Part shown: positions 11,239 through 26,990 of the stretch, piece by piece
Layout of the letters: the number at the start of each line of letters is the position of its first letter
How positions within the stretch are numbered: position 1 is the stretch's first letter
Origin: Balamuthia mandrillaris
Lineage: Eukaryota > Discosea > Longamoebia > Balamuthiidae
DNA length: 64,000 nt
Reading direction: 5' to 3'
NCBI GenBank assembly: GCA_031835245.1
Contig: JAVKOQ010000018.1
Coordinates: 335,090-399,089, forward strand
Program-made: the position numbers and the translations under genes
Notes under the pieces: model-generated
What the model was told of the DNA's origin: nothing
The model's database searches: none
The model's input: only the letters and a program-made list of their open reading frames with translations

Positions 11239-11865
11239 GCGAAAAGTGAAAGAGACGGAGGTGTAAACGTTGTTTTGGTAAGAAAAAAAGTTTCACTTAA
11301 GACAGCACATCATCAATGCAGTCTGCATGCTTATTTCTCTGCACTTTTGCAGGATGATGGCTCAGTGCCTCCACTGATGCCGTCCTAATCAATGGAGATC
11401 AACATCTATTGCCTTCTGTCCTTGTTCTAGTTCTTCTTCTTGTTCTTCTTGTTGTTGTTCTTCTTGTTGTTGTTCTTCTTGTTCTTCTTCTTCTTCTTCT
11501 TCTTCTTCTTCTTCTTCTTCTTCTTCTTCTTCTTCTGCTTGTTCTTCTTCTTCTTCTTCTTCTTGTTCTTCTTCTTGTTCTTCTTCTTGTTCTTCTTGAT
11601 CTTCTTCTTCTTGTTCTTCTTCTTCTTCTGTAGAATAAACTCCACGGTAAACGCTTGGCTTGCAACGGTCGTTCAAAAGTACGTGCTTTCAACTATGTCC
11701 ATACTATTCTAAGAATTGTCAAAAAGGACACACCAAAGCGGGCCGACTGCGCCACGTCTGTGCCCTTTGTGAGGGACCAAAAAGGAAGAAGAACAAATAG
11801 TATTTTTTTAAATAAAACTAAATAGAATATTCCCTCAACTCTAATAAATAAAGGAAAGCCAACGT
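11239..11865. other. Intergenic with TTC/TTG microsatellite
   Basis: The gap lies between the convergent ends of proteasome beta2 and the Hsp110-TPR gene. It contains a ~200-bp TTC/TTG array (about 11425-11630). I found no convincing exon or RNA gene in the flanks. The array may lie in an unrecognised intron or UTR. Confidence 0.6.
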
Positions 11866-14701
11866 TTAACCAAACATTTTCGCATAGACCTTCTTTTGCT
11901 GCTGCACCTGTATCTGAATGGCTTTGTTCACTCGGGCCAGCTCCTTCTTGATGGCCGCGTCGTTCGGCTCCAACGCGGAGGCTGCCTGCAGGTCCTCCTT
12001 GGCCTTGTCCCATTGCTTTAACTCTGCAAAGGATTGACCCCTACGGAAGAGCGCTTTGGCGTTCTTCTCGTTGAGCTCCAGGGCTTTGGTGCAGTTGTGC
12101 ACGGCCTCCTCGAAGCGCTTGAGCTTGATGCAGCAGATGGCGAGGTTGCTGTAGCAGGAAAGCTTGAGGGCCTCCATCTCCTCCTTTTGTTTGGGGGTGG
12201 CGTCGTACATCTCCAACAAGTAACGAATGCCCTGTTGTGCGTTGCGTTTTGGTATTTGATGTCAGTTCGTTTATGAGAGAAGCTCTAAGAAGCACAGAGA
12301 AGGAAAAATCTACCTCTCCATAGCAACGAGCCGCCGACTCGTAGTCAAACTCCTTGAAAACGATGTTTCCATGGTTCTTCTTCTTGGCGGCCGCCTCCAA
12401 CTTTTGTTTGTTGGTTCTTGGCTGCTTTTCCTTGTCGCCTTGTTGTTGTTGGAGCAATTGTTGAGCGGCCGCTTGCTCTGCCTCTGCTTTTTTGCGCTCT
12501 TCCTCCAGTTCGTTCAAGCGTTGATGGAGCTTTGGATAGGAATCAGAGTGAATGAGGGATTGCAGCTCGGCCAGTTTGTTGGTGAACAAGTCAAAGTCGC
12601 CGTCTTCCTTGTTATCTTCGACCCAATCGCGAAACTCGTCCAACTTGTTCGTGAGAGAGCCTTTTTCCTAAGATGAAAACGAGACAGTGTTAATGCAAGA
12701 GGGAAGGAAAAGAGAAAACTAAAGGAACAAGCAAGCATAATACAGCAAACAGCAAAAAGTGAAAAAACCAACCTCAGAGGTGAGATAAGGATCAAAGCTT
12801 GGATCGCTGCAATACCCCTTCATACGATAAATCAAACTTTCCAATTCGTTGATCTTGTGTTCAGTGGCGATAACGAGTTCGTCCTGTCGTCTCATCTCCT
12901 CTTCCTTTTGGATAGATGCAGCGATTTGTTCTTCTGCGAGGCCGCTGATTTCCTTCTCTAGTTCTTGTTGTTGTTGGCCCGCCTCTTCGACTTCATAGTG
13001 TAGGTTCACTTCTGGGCTGAGGATAGCAGCCTGTTTATTATTTGTTTGGTGTTACGTTTAGCATGCACATTAAAAGCAGACGAAAAATGAAGGAAAAGAG
13101 AACCATCAAAGCAGAACCGATGGCAACAGAGCCAGCACTGTTCAACGTACGAGAAACATCCTTGTTGCTCTCCTGAAGATGAGGAAGTGCTGCTTTGATG
13201 GAGGCTTGAACGGCCGGAATACATGTGCCTCCTCCAACAATCTCAACTGAGTGCAACTGTTCAACCGACTCCAGTTTTGCTTCAGACAATGTGCGTTGAA
13301 TGGCGGCTGTGATCCTATCTGTCACTTCTTTGCAGAGTTCTTCCATCTTTGCACTATATATCGTTTTTCGTTTTGTTCGTTCAGTTTAAGAACGAAGAAC
13401 AACAAGGAATAAAAATAAAAACAAAAGTAAATAAGTTACCGAGAGATCTTCGCCCTAAAATCAGCATCTTCGATGTTTTCCGCCTCAAACATGGCCTCAT
13501 CGATGGTGCTCAACACTTTCTTCGTTCTTTCAGCTGCGTGTAACAGCTTCGACAGGTAACGTGCGCTACGGAACACGTCCACGCCCCTCTTTTGCTTCAG
13601 CTCTTCAGCAAAATGCCGAACGAGACAAAAGTCGATCTCACGAGCGCCAGCTCGTTCATCGCTAATGGAAGCCAAGACGTTCATCTTCTTTCTCGGAGTG
13701 AACTCCACGAGTTGAACGTTCAAATAGGAGTGACCCATGTCCACGAATAACACTTTGGTTGTGTCAGTGGCTTCACCTTCTTCAGCAGGCTTTTGTTGCT
13801 CGGTGGGGGCTGTTGTAGAATCTTTTGTTACTGGGCGAAGTTCTACACGAGAGAAGCCATAACATAGTGCCACTTTTCAAGAATACAAAAGTTAGAAGTG
13901 AAACTGAAGAATGACAATTGAGAAGAGTAGGTTACCAGCAGTGCTCTCGTTGATGACTTTCAGAACGGGGATTTGAGCAATGGCACAAGCGTCCAACAAC
14001 GCCCTTCTAGCCTTGGCATCAAACTCGTTCGGCACAGCGACAACACATCCATTGATCTTGCTCTTCTCCTCTTCACCTTCCTTTACCTCTTCCTTCTTTT
14101 CGCCAGTTAATGTTTCGGCGTTTCTGTTGGTGAACGAACGAAGCTGTTTCAACATCATCGCTGTTACTTCTTCTGGACGCAAAGTTTGCTGCTCTCCTCT
14201 GAACGATACTTCAAAAGCGAGTGAAGAAGAGTCATCCGAAGAAGCGATGCGGAAAGGCAACATTTCGAGCTCGGCGGTTGCTTCTTCTTTGCTCTTTCCA
14301 AGAAAACGTTTCATGGAGTGAAGCGTTTGTTGAGGAGCACGAACCAACTGCAACAAAGTAAGTAAGAAAGCAAAGAAGAATACAAGAGCGGAAGAGGAAT
14401 GGATGCAGAAGAAGAGAGAGAAGAGAACATGAAGAGAAGAGCAGAGCAGAAGAATAGGAGAGAAGGAGGAAAAGCGAAGAGACAGTGAAGAACAAGCGTG
14501 AGCGACATGATTGAAAAGAGAGAGAATGAAGTAAAGAGAGAAAGAGAGGGAGGGGAGGGAAGAAAGAGGGTGAGGAGAGAGAAGAGAGCACAAAGTCACA
14601 TGTCAACTTACGCTGTTCAACGCTTCCTCTCCGATAAACCGTCTTTTGTCACGGAACGAAACCACATTTCTACAAAAAGCAACGAGTCAAGAATAACGCT
14701 A

Positions 14702-14736
<35 letters not shown>

Positions 14737-15052
14737 TGACGAACGGAGTGACTTGATTGGCAAGATTGTTTTGGACGATAACCGGGAACATGTCTTGGTT
14801 GCGCGTCAAAGCGGCCACGCATTTGTTCGTGCCAAAGTCAAGACCAAGAAGCAGCGGCTCCGGCGGAGGTGGTAGCGAGGAGGAAGCCTCTTCTTTTACT
14901 TCCTCTTCTTCGGCGACTCCGTTGGGAGCGGATGCCTCAGCCGAGGCATCATCGGCCGATGGAGTGACTACATCCATTGGCTGCGGAGCAGTTTGCTGTT
15001 GTTGTGGCTCGGAAGAACTGTCTGACACTGACTTGTCGGAAGTGGCGTCCAT
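11866..15052 (-). CDS. Hsp110-type chaperone lacking the substrate-binding beta domain, fused to TPRs
   Basis: Eight exons (15052-14745, 14669-14612, 14347-13936, 13872-13440, 13353-13104, 13030-12773, 12667-12314, 12231-11866) give 812 residues. Residues 1-68 are acidic/Gln-rich disorder. The nucleotide-binding domain runs from LGLDFGTNKCVA (~70) to SAGSVAIGSALMAAILS (~490). Its phosphate loop is VDMGHSYLNVQL, the Hsp110 rather than Hsp70 form, and VGGGTCIPAVQ is the adenosine loop. From AAILSPEV the protein passes within ~20 residues to the alpha-helical lid (LAEEQIAASIQKEEEMRRQDE ... YRMKGYC ... LTNKLDEFRDWVEDN), so the ~150-residue beta-sandwich is absent. The intron there (13103-13031) is 73 bp and too short to hide it. 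A Gln/Lys linker leads to three TPRs (~650-800: YESAARCYGEGIRYLLEM, CYSNLAICCIKLKRFEEAV, AKALFRRGQSFAELKQWDKA) and KKVYAKMF, like immunophilin tails. Likely a cytosolic nucleotide-exchange factor or adaptor. Confidence 0.88.
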
Positions 15053-15706
15053 GTCGCTTGTTTCTTCGTTACGTGTCTCTCTTTTCCCTCTCCCACTTAG
15101 CTTTGGCTTATCGATAGGCGTTCCTTTTTTGCCGACAATATATCGAATATTTGCTCCTATTTGGAAAAGTTGTGCAGCAATGTTATTTCAATTTTTCAGA
15201 CGTATCGACACAAAAATGTGCGGCATGCTGTCGACAAATTCCCAATTTCTTCAAAGATGTAGAAATTTCGTCTAAATTCTTGCTTTTCTGATATAAACCT
15301 AATAAAGCAATAAAACTACATTTAAGGCAAAGTTTAGCAAATTAGCTGAAAGCACAGATCCTTTTGTTTCCGTCAAATGCTTCGGAATTTTCACGCATTT
15401 GGTGCATTTTTGAATAGCACGTTGCGTTACAGCATGCCCGTTTAGTCCATTCTATTCTTTTGTTGTCTTTCTTCCGTGGGAACAGCCTATATTCTCTTTT
15501 TTCGACTATAGTCGTACCCTAACAACGGGACAACGCGTAAACCATCTGACTTTGTAAAACATTATCAACGTATCCAGTGAAGCGGTTGCTTGACGCCCAT
15601 CAGTTTCCACTTTGTTCCTTTTCTTTCCCGCCCTATCAACCTTTTCTTTCTTTTTCTTTTCTCCAACTCTGCAACAAACAACGTTACAGCAGCGTTACAC
15701 TCACCC
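15053..15706. other. Divergent promoter region, 654 bp
   Basis: It separates the Hsp110-TPR gene (-) from the first H-NOX gene (+). The first 200 bp contain tgccgaca (~15130), tatcgaca (~15202) and tgtcgaca (~15232) motifs like those upstream of several other genes here. The remainder is AT-rich with no gene that I can recognise. Confidence 0.5.
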
Positions 15707-18700
15707 ATGTACGGGCTTATACTTTCAGTGTTCCGGGACCTGCTCCTGAAGCAACACGGGGAGGACCAATGGATAGAGGTCTGCCGTCAGGCCAAGACCA
15801 TCTCCAGCTTCGAGGAGGAGGAGCCTTACCCTGACGCCTGGCTTTATCAGCTGGCTACCGCTGCCTCCGAGGCAAGTACATCCACAACCCGTTATAACAG
15901 CCGTTTTGTTGATAAACCCAAAAAAACAAAAACAATAAACAGCTTTTGGACATATCCGTGCCGGAGCTGCTTGAAGCATTGGGATACTATCTCATCGAAT
16001 ACATCTTGAAAACGGTAAACACAACAACACTTTACAACAAAGAAAACAAGATAGAGTAACGTTTGATTTTTATTTATTTTTCGAACAGGACTACAGCAAA
16101 CTGTTGAACCTTGCCGGCAAAACTTTGCCCGAGGTCTTGAACAACATCAACCGCATGCACGGTAGCCCCTCCGTTTCTCCTTTGTTTTTTTTCCCCCTCC
16201 TCAACATCCTCGGTCTTCTTTCTCTAACAAAAAAAAAAACAGGTCATCTTAAAGCATCACCACTTCATCAGGTACTATTTTTTGTTTTCAAAGGTTATCT
16301 AGTCCGTTTTGCTTCAGAATGACTTATTCTTTGGTTTTTTTCCCCATCCGTACATATAACGTCGTTATAGATGTCGCCTCCGACATTTCGGTGCACACAA
16401 GAGAAACCAAACAGGCTGCGCTTGCATTACATTCCTGGCGTGGCCTCCAGAGTAGCTCTGGCACCCCTCGTTATTGGTTTCTCTCTTTCTCTCTCTCTCT
16501 CTATGTCAGATGCACTAACTCTCTTCTTTCAACAAAACAGGAATCGTGAAAGGTCTTGCGGAACGCTATCTCAACCTCGACCACTTAACCGTCAAACAAA
16601 AACGGTTCAAGGAGAAAGGGGACGACCACGACGAGTTTGTCGTCCGCTGGAAAACTCCCTCTCTGTCCAAAGACGCTGCGCTCAACAGCGGTTCCGACAA
16701 GTCTGTCAGTTCGGAAAACAGTTTCCCGTTGGTGCATGGACTCTCTCCTTCTTCTCTGGACGAAGCCTTTCCATTTCACATTGTTTTCAACAAGAAACTG
16801 GAGATAGTACAAATGGGAAAGGTTCGTTTGCTTCTTACTCTTCTTCAGTGTTTTGTGTGAACATTCTCTAACTTAAATGCCAGTCGTTAGCTAAGCTGAT
16901 CCCAGCTGAGAAAGGAGACTCTCTATCGTCTTTCTTCACCTTGGACAGACCATCTACGGCCTCCTTCAGCTCTTGGAGTTCGCTTTGCAAGCACTGCAAG
17001 ACTCAGTACTTTCAGTTGCTTCACAAGTATGACCACTCCAAAGACTTTATCCTCAAAGGACAGGTAACCATTCTCTTTCGTCTCTTAGTTCTCCCTCCTT
17101 CGTTTCATCTTGTTATTTATACCTCTTCGCAACTTGATAGATGTTATGGAACGAAAAAGAAGATGTAATGTGCTTTGTTGGCTCGCCATTGTTGGAGCGT
17201 ATTGAGGATGCCTCCTACTTTGGGCTGAGTATGTCAGACTTTGCATTACACGATAACTCTACCTCCATTCTGCTCATGCACAGCACCTCTCCTAGCGGAA
17301 CAGAGGACAGGATTTCCTTCGAAGGTCTGTTGGCTTCTTGTGTTGATAAATGTTCTTGTTCTTGTTCTTCATCTGTTTCTTCTTCTTTGTCTTATTCTTA
17401 CGTATTGTAAATATCAGAACCTCTTTCGCCAAGATCAGAAGACTATGAACGGAAGCGAAACGTATTGAAAACATGGTTCGATTCCAAACTTTCTTCAAAC
17501 GAAACAACAGAGACAACCACAAAGAAAAAAAAGCGAAGTTCGCGACGATCTAAAAGACTATCGCATGTTCTTCATTGTTCGTTCCTCCTCTTCATTATCC
17601 TCCTCCTCTCGCTCTCTCGTTCTCTGTGTCTCTTTCTTGGTTTCATTGCTGATCATTGGCCCGTTATCTGTTTCATTACAGCTATACAATCTCATGTCTC
17701 TTCCAACGAGAAGAACGAAGTTGGAGGAGGCTCTACCATATGTTTCTCCTCCAAAGGGCGTTCACGTTCAGCTTCACCATCGTTTGACGTCTCAATGGAT
17801 GAACTATCTCTGTCATCCTCGACCTCTTCCCCCAACTCCCCCTCCTCCTCTTCTACTTCTTCTTCATCTTCTTCTGCTCCTTCATCCGCTCGTTCTCCTT
17901 CTCCATCATCATCAGCTTCTCATCGTATTTATAATGCATTCTACCAGCTGTTGATTGAGGATGGATGGAGCGGATATCCTCTCATGAAAGCTTTGCTCAC
18001 TCACATCATGAAGACACCCTCCACTCAAGTCGATCGCGTGTTTGATGCTGCGGTGAGCCTGCATAAACGTTCTGGAAACTTGATGTCGTTCTTGGAGGCA
18101 TTGCTTATGCAAGATATAGGGCGCTCCACTAAAGGTACATTTTTCTACTCTTTACTTCGTCTCTGCTCTCTTCTTATCTTCATGCGTGTTAACGATATAT
18201 AAACATAGAAACGTTGTTAAGGAGTGACGGACCCTCTATAAAGGTGCTTCACGCGTTCGTCGAACAGGAAGCACAGTCCTACATCACCAAACTTGCCGAA
18301 AGCATGAAAGAGTGCATCGAAGGAAACAAGAAAAGCAACCTGCACATCGATACAGAACGACTTACCGACAAGAACATGTCTGAACACAATGCAAGGATAC
18401 TTCTGGCAGTTGCTGAACGGTGGTTGAGGATTCTTTGCACCTCCGTTAACCATTGTCCGCCGTATGTTTTTCCCTCTGTCTTTCTTTCCACTTAATGCTG
18501 ATGTTTTCAACCTACAGTCCTTTGAGAAGACTGTTGAAACGTATAAGTGAAGAAGTGGCATTTAAATATCCGGACTTGAGCATTTCTGCTGTCGCCAACG
18601 TGCTGTTCTTCCGTTTCATAGGGCCTGTGCTCCTCACTCCTAAAATCGGCGAAGGTAAGTTTCTATCCTTTCATCCGCTCCTTCCAATTCTTCTCTTAAC

Positions 18701-19151
18701 TTTTCTTTTGCTTTCGAACATGCAGAACGAGATCTGAAAAGTCAGAGAGCGCTGACGGTTGTATTCAAAGTGGTGCAATCGTTGGTCAACATGGTGGAGT
18801 TCCCAGAATCGGAGGATAATGCCATGAAGCTGTTCAACACGTTCTTGTCCACGGAGAACCACATGTACCTTCGAAACTTTGTGATAGCACTCATCGTATG
18901 TTTCTCCAGTCTCTCGCTTCTCTCCTATTTCTGTTGTTGTTTCGTGCCCTTCTGACTTTCATGCTTCAGGACGAAAGCAAGATTGTTGCAGCCGAAACGC
19001 AATGTTATGACGACGTCATCGCAACGCCAAGAGGCGAGGCCACCGAAGAATGGATGAGATCCTCCATCTCCGTCATCAAGGATGCATTCCTTCAAAACAT
19101 GGAGTTTCTTTGGGCCACATTCACTTCTGATCCACAATTGGTACCTTGCCC

Positions 19152-19182
<31 letters not shown>

Positions 19183-19258
19183 TCTCTAACCTTTGGATAA
19201 AAAGGGAACTTTGTTGCAACGCTTTATTGCCACCAGTCTCAACTCCATACGATGCTGA
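15707..19258 (+). CDS. H-NOX/HNOBA/RasGAP fusion protein, paralog 1
   Basis: Fifteen exons give 815 residues: 15707-15871, 15943-16014, 16089-16161, 16243-16271, 16371-16476, 16541-16821, 16884-17063, 17141-17324, 17418-17537, 17682-18134, 18209-18461, 18518-18654, 18726-18895, 18970-19140, 19205-19258 (the 17537/17682 junction is least certain). Residues 1-185 are an H-NOX haem domain starting MYGLIL, with proximal His103 (NRMHGHLK) and FRCT. Residues ~245-375 are the HNOBA/PAS-like domain of guanylate cyclase (AFPFHIVFNKKLEIVQMGK, LKGQMLW, GLSMSDFALHD). A Lys- and Ser-rich linker replaces the coiled coil and cyclase. Residues ~480-800 are a RasGAP domain: finger motif ETLLRSDGPS (Arg559) and FFRFIGPVLLTP (~669-680). 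No cyclase catalytic domain is present. The expected role is gas- or redox-controlled inactivation of Ras. The first intron has a GC donor. Confidence 0.9.
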
Positions 19259-19861
19259 ACCCTTTATAAAAAAAAGGCCGGCGCTTTGTTATTTAACTGA
19301 ATTGTAAAAATTAAAATAAGATCATTTTCAAAAAAAAAAAACGAGCATGAAAATAGAACCGAGCGTAACGTTTCCATTCCATCATCCCTTATCGCCGTTT
19401 TTGTTTTTTTTTGTTGCTCCGCATGACGTTCGAGTTTACACCCGATCACTTCTTATGTAGCAAAGAAATCGAAATTGCGTCACCCAATTTCGGAAGTTTC
19501 CGTAACCCTCTCCATACTTGGTAAGTACCTCAAATGCAGCACGCCAAACGGAAAGGGCACCTTACGGTCCTTGAATCCCATCGGAGAAGGCGGGTCCCTT
19601 GGACACCCCGAAGCCTTTGTCCGATGGAACCCCCCCCCGAAATCGTTACGAAATTAATCAATTAAGATATCAATTAAGATGAAACGATCTGTTATGTTCC
19701 GATTTTCTTTTATCTTTCTCTCTTCTCATCTCAAAAAACAAACTGGTAACACCCAGACGTTTTTTTTTAAATTTTTTTTTAAACAAAAACACCTGCTCTC
19801 TCTTCTCTTCTCTTTTTTTTTGTTTTTCTTTGAAGAACAAAAAAAAGAAAAGAAACAAAGC
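19259..19861. other. Intergenic between the H-NOX/RasGAP paralogs
   Basis: About 600 bp. A small open stretch near 19475-19657 has no recognisable similarity. Homopolymer A/T runs precede the start of paralog 2. I see no RNA gene. Confidence 0.5.
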
Positions 19862-23913
<4,052 letters not shown>

Positions 23914-24160
23914 TTTTTTTTTATTATTTTATTTATTAATTATTGCAAATAAGATTATCTGTTTATCGTTTTTGTCAGACTTTTTTTTTTGAGAGGGACA
24001 CGGAATGTCCGTTGGCCGAATGAATTCGAATAGCCCAACTCGGACATTATATGCCCGGTATGGTAGTTCTGCTCGGGAGAAAAATCTTAATTCCGACATA
24101 ATTATTATCTGAAAGTGAAAAAATAGCGATAAGAAGAAAGATAAAGGTAACCAAGGAAAG

Positions 24161-26990
24161 ATGGAGGAAGAAACGGTCCTCCACTCTGCTCCTTCTTCCT
24201 TCTTTGCCGCTGCTTCTGGTTTAATAATAGCAACAACAAGCGGGTCCGGTTCCTCCACCCCTTCTTCTTCTTCTTCCGACGAACAAGGAGATGACAACAA
24301 CATCGTGATTTACACGGGCCATTTGGACCCGGCCTTTTGCGTGACCTTTGCCCTGATTTTCTTGTGTTTAGCGGTGGTGCAAGTCCTCCGCGGCGTCATC
24401 ATTCGAGCCAAGGGCAAAAGCGTGCGGCAGTTCATGACCCGACTTTTGCTTTGTTTCACCGTTTTGAGCGCTCTTGGTAACTCCCCCATCATTTCTTGCT
24501 ACTTTTTTTTTGTTGATGACCATTCTTCTCTTTCTCTTTCTCTTTCTCTTTCTCTTTCTCTTTCTCTTTCTCTTTCTCTTTCTCTTTCTCTTTCTCTTTC
24601 TCTTTCTCTTTCTCTTCTCTTTCTCTCTCTCTTGTTTGTTCAACTTTCTTTCTTTAGTTTTACTCACCCGCTTGCTTTTCTTCCTGTGCGCGTTACAAAC
24701 AAAAACAAAAAAAGTTCGGTCGGTCTTCTTCGCAACCATGCCAGCCCGTTTCGAGATGTCCATCTACTACCTGCTCTGGTGGATTCCCGAGTTCCTCAAC
24801 ATTGCCGCCTGCTTTCTCTATATCCGCCTCTGGCTGCGCACCTATGCCAGCGCCAGGCACGTGGGCGAGGTCTTCACCTTTCGTCGCGTGCGCCGCTGGC
24901 TCTCTCGCGTGCAGTACACCGCCATCGTGGGGTTGCTCGTCGGCCAGTTGGGCATATGGTTGGCCATGTTGGGGACCGGTCGGGAGCACTTCCCGCTCAT
25001 CCAGAAGGTGGACGTGATTTATCTGTGTTTCTGGGAGGCGGCCACGGTGCTGACCGCCTTTGTGGCGTTCCTCTCGGTGCATGTGGTGGTCTTTCGGCGG
25101 CGTCGCAGCTATCGCCGTCAACTGCAGCGACAGCAGGCAGAGGACAAGCAACAGTTGATGATGGATGGAGAAGGAGAGGCAATGATGATGGAGGGGGATG
25201 GAGGGTCAATGTCGGAGGACCTGCCGTTTCCAGCTAATATTTCGAGAGTGGATGTGGTGTTGTTGTTTTGGTTAGCGGCGAGGAACTGGAGGTTGGTGGA
25301 TACCATAGTTTGTGCAAAGATTGGAGATAAGCTCTCCACAATGAGTGCTTATTGGACATACATTGGACCGTTTTATTTTTGTTCGGAGTTTACTCCAGGA
25401 GCCTTGCTTATCTTTAGCAAGGTTTTGGGTAACCTATTTTTTCCTTCTTTTCTTCGTTCTTCATTCTTCATTCTTGGTTCTTTCTTCTTCTGCTTCTTCT
25501 TGTTCTTCTTGTTTTTCTTCTTCTTCCTGTGCTTCTTGTTCTTCTTCTTGTTCTTCTTCTGCTTGTTCTTCTTCTTCTTCTTCTTCTTCTTCTTCTTCTT
25601 CTTCCCCTTCCTCTTCCTCCTTTCATACTCTCATGCACCATTTTTTTTCTCTACCCCACAGAGATGTTAGACCATGGAATGGTTCAATACCGTAAGATCC
25701 AAAAGGCAAACGCCACAGGCAGCGGCAGCAACACCAAAACTAACTCCAACAGTTCTGGCAATGACATTTTTAGCTTGTTTCGCAGCAATTCCCACAACAA
25801 AAACACTCCTTGGAGAGGGGAAAGCATCGCCGACGAGACAACCGCGTTACTCTCTTCTGTTTCTGTCGATCCAGTTGTTAAAAATTGGATCATTCGTTAT
25901 GATGACCTCGAAATGATTGAATTTTTGGGAGGTGGAGCCGGTGGTGAAGTTTGGAAAGCTGTTTACCAAGACAGCGTCGTGGCGGTGAAGAAGTTGAAGA
26001 AAGGATTGGTGGACAGCCCTCGTGACTTGGCAGACTTTTGCAGCGAGATGAAGATACTCAGCTCGTTAAGGCACGAGAACGTTGTGTCCTTTTACGGAGC
26101 ATGCATCAATCCTCCTCACATTTGCATCATTTCGGAATACCTCCAACGAAAGAACCTAAGATCCGTGCTTCTGGACCAACGCCTGGAGCTCTCTTTGCCG
26201 CTTCGTATGGGCATGATGATCGACATGTGTAAGGCCTTGCGCTTCGTGCATTCCAATCGCATCATTCACCGAGACTTGAAGCCGGAGAACTTGATGATAG
26301 GCGCTCATTTCAACCTCAAAGTGGGAGACTTTGGGTCTGGCACCATCTCACCATTTGCTTCGGATTCCAAGAAGAGCGGGTATGCTCTCTCCATCGCTGG
26401 ATCGAATATGTACATGGCCCCGGAGGTTTACCAACGAAAGTATTCCTTTCCTGCTGATGTCTACTCTGCTGGCGTTATCTTTTGGGAGGTCTACACTCGT
26501 TCTCATATTTATGAATACGGTCTTGGAATTGGTAAGTTTTGTCCTTGCTAAGTAGTTTTCTTTTCCGTGATTTGTTTTCCTATTCCCTTACAAAATCACC
26601 CACGCAGATGAAATCGTGGTCGAACGAAAGAGACCTCACATACCAAAAGACTGTCCTCCCGTTCTCAGCGACGTCATATCCAGAGCATGGGATCATGATC
26701 CCAAGTCACGGCCCACTTTCACAGAGATTCTAAAGCAGTTGAAGGCATGGCAAGCGGTTGGGTTCCGACAGGACTTTGCATCTAAGTTGCCAGCACCAGA
26801 CGATGCAGCGTTTGAAACGGAGGATTCCGCTTCAGAGAGAGAAACGCGTTACCGAATGCCTTCACCTCCTCCTCGTGGTTCTCTCAACTTGGATATGGAA
26901 GAAGAGACTGAAGAAGACGAAGAAAACGAACGAAGAAGATCGTCACCCCCTCCTAAAGGTAAAGAAAAGAAGGTATCTTTTATGGTTTAA
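24161..26990 (+). CDS. Multi-pass membrane receptor-like TKL protein kinase
   Basis: Exons are 24161-24476, 24715-25428, 25662-26531 and 26608-26990, giving 760 residues. A Ser-rich extracellular N-terminus is followed by about seven hydrophobic segments (FCVTFALIFLCLAVVQVL, YYLLWWIPEFLNIAACFLY, YTAIVGLLVGQLGIWLAML, VIYLCFWEAATVLTAFVAFL and others), in the style of THH1/TOM1-like seven-span proteins. The kinase domain (~405-690) has the glycine loop LGGGAGGEVW, VAVKKLK, catalytic HRDLKPENLM, DFGSG, a substituted APE (MAPEVY) and the DVYSAGVIFWE helix. All catalytic residues are present and it is closest to TKL/MLK kinases. An acidic/Ser-Pro tail follows. A plasma-membrane sensor kinase is the natural reading, with unknown ligand. 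Introns carry (TTTCTC)n and TTC arrays. Confidence 0.88.
24527..24625 (+). repeat. (TTTCTC)n microsatellite in kinase-gene intron
   Basis: About sixteen nearly perfect hexamers lie in the first intron of the membrane kinase gene. Confidence 0.95.

Noticed and set aside
13031-13103. Hidden exon encoding the Hsp110 beta domain
   Set aside because: The intron is 73 bp, far too short for a ~150-residue domain.
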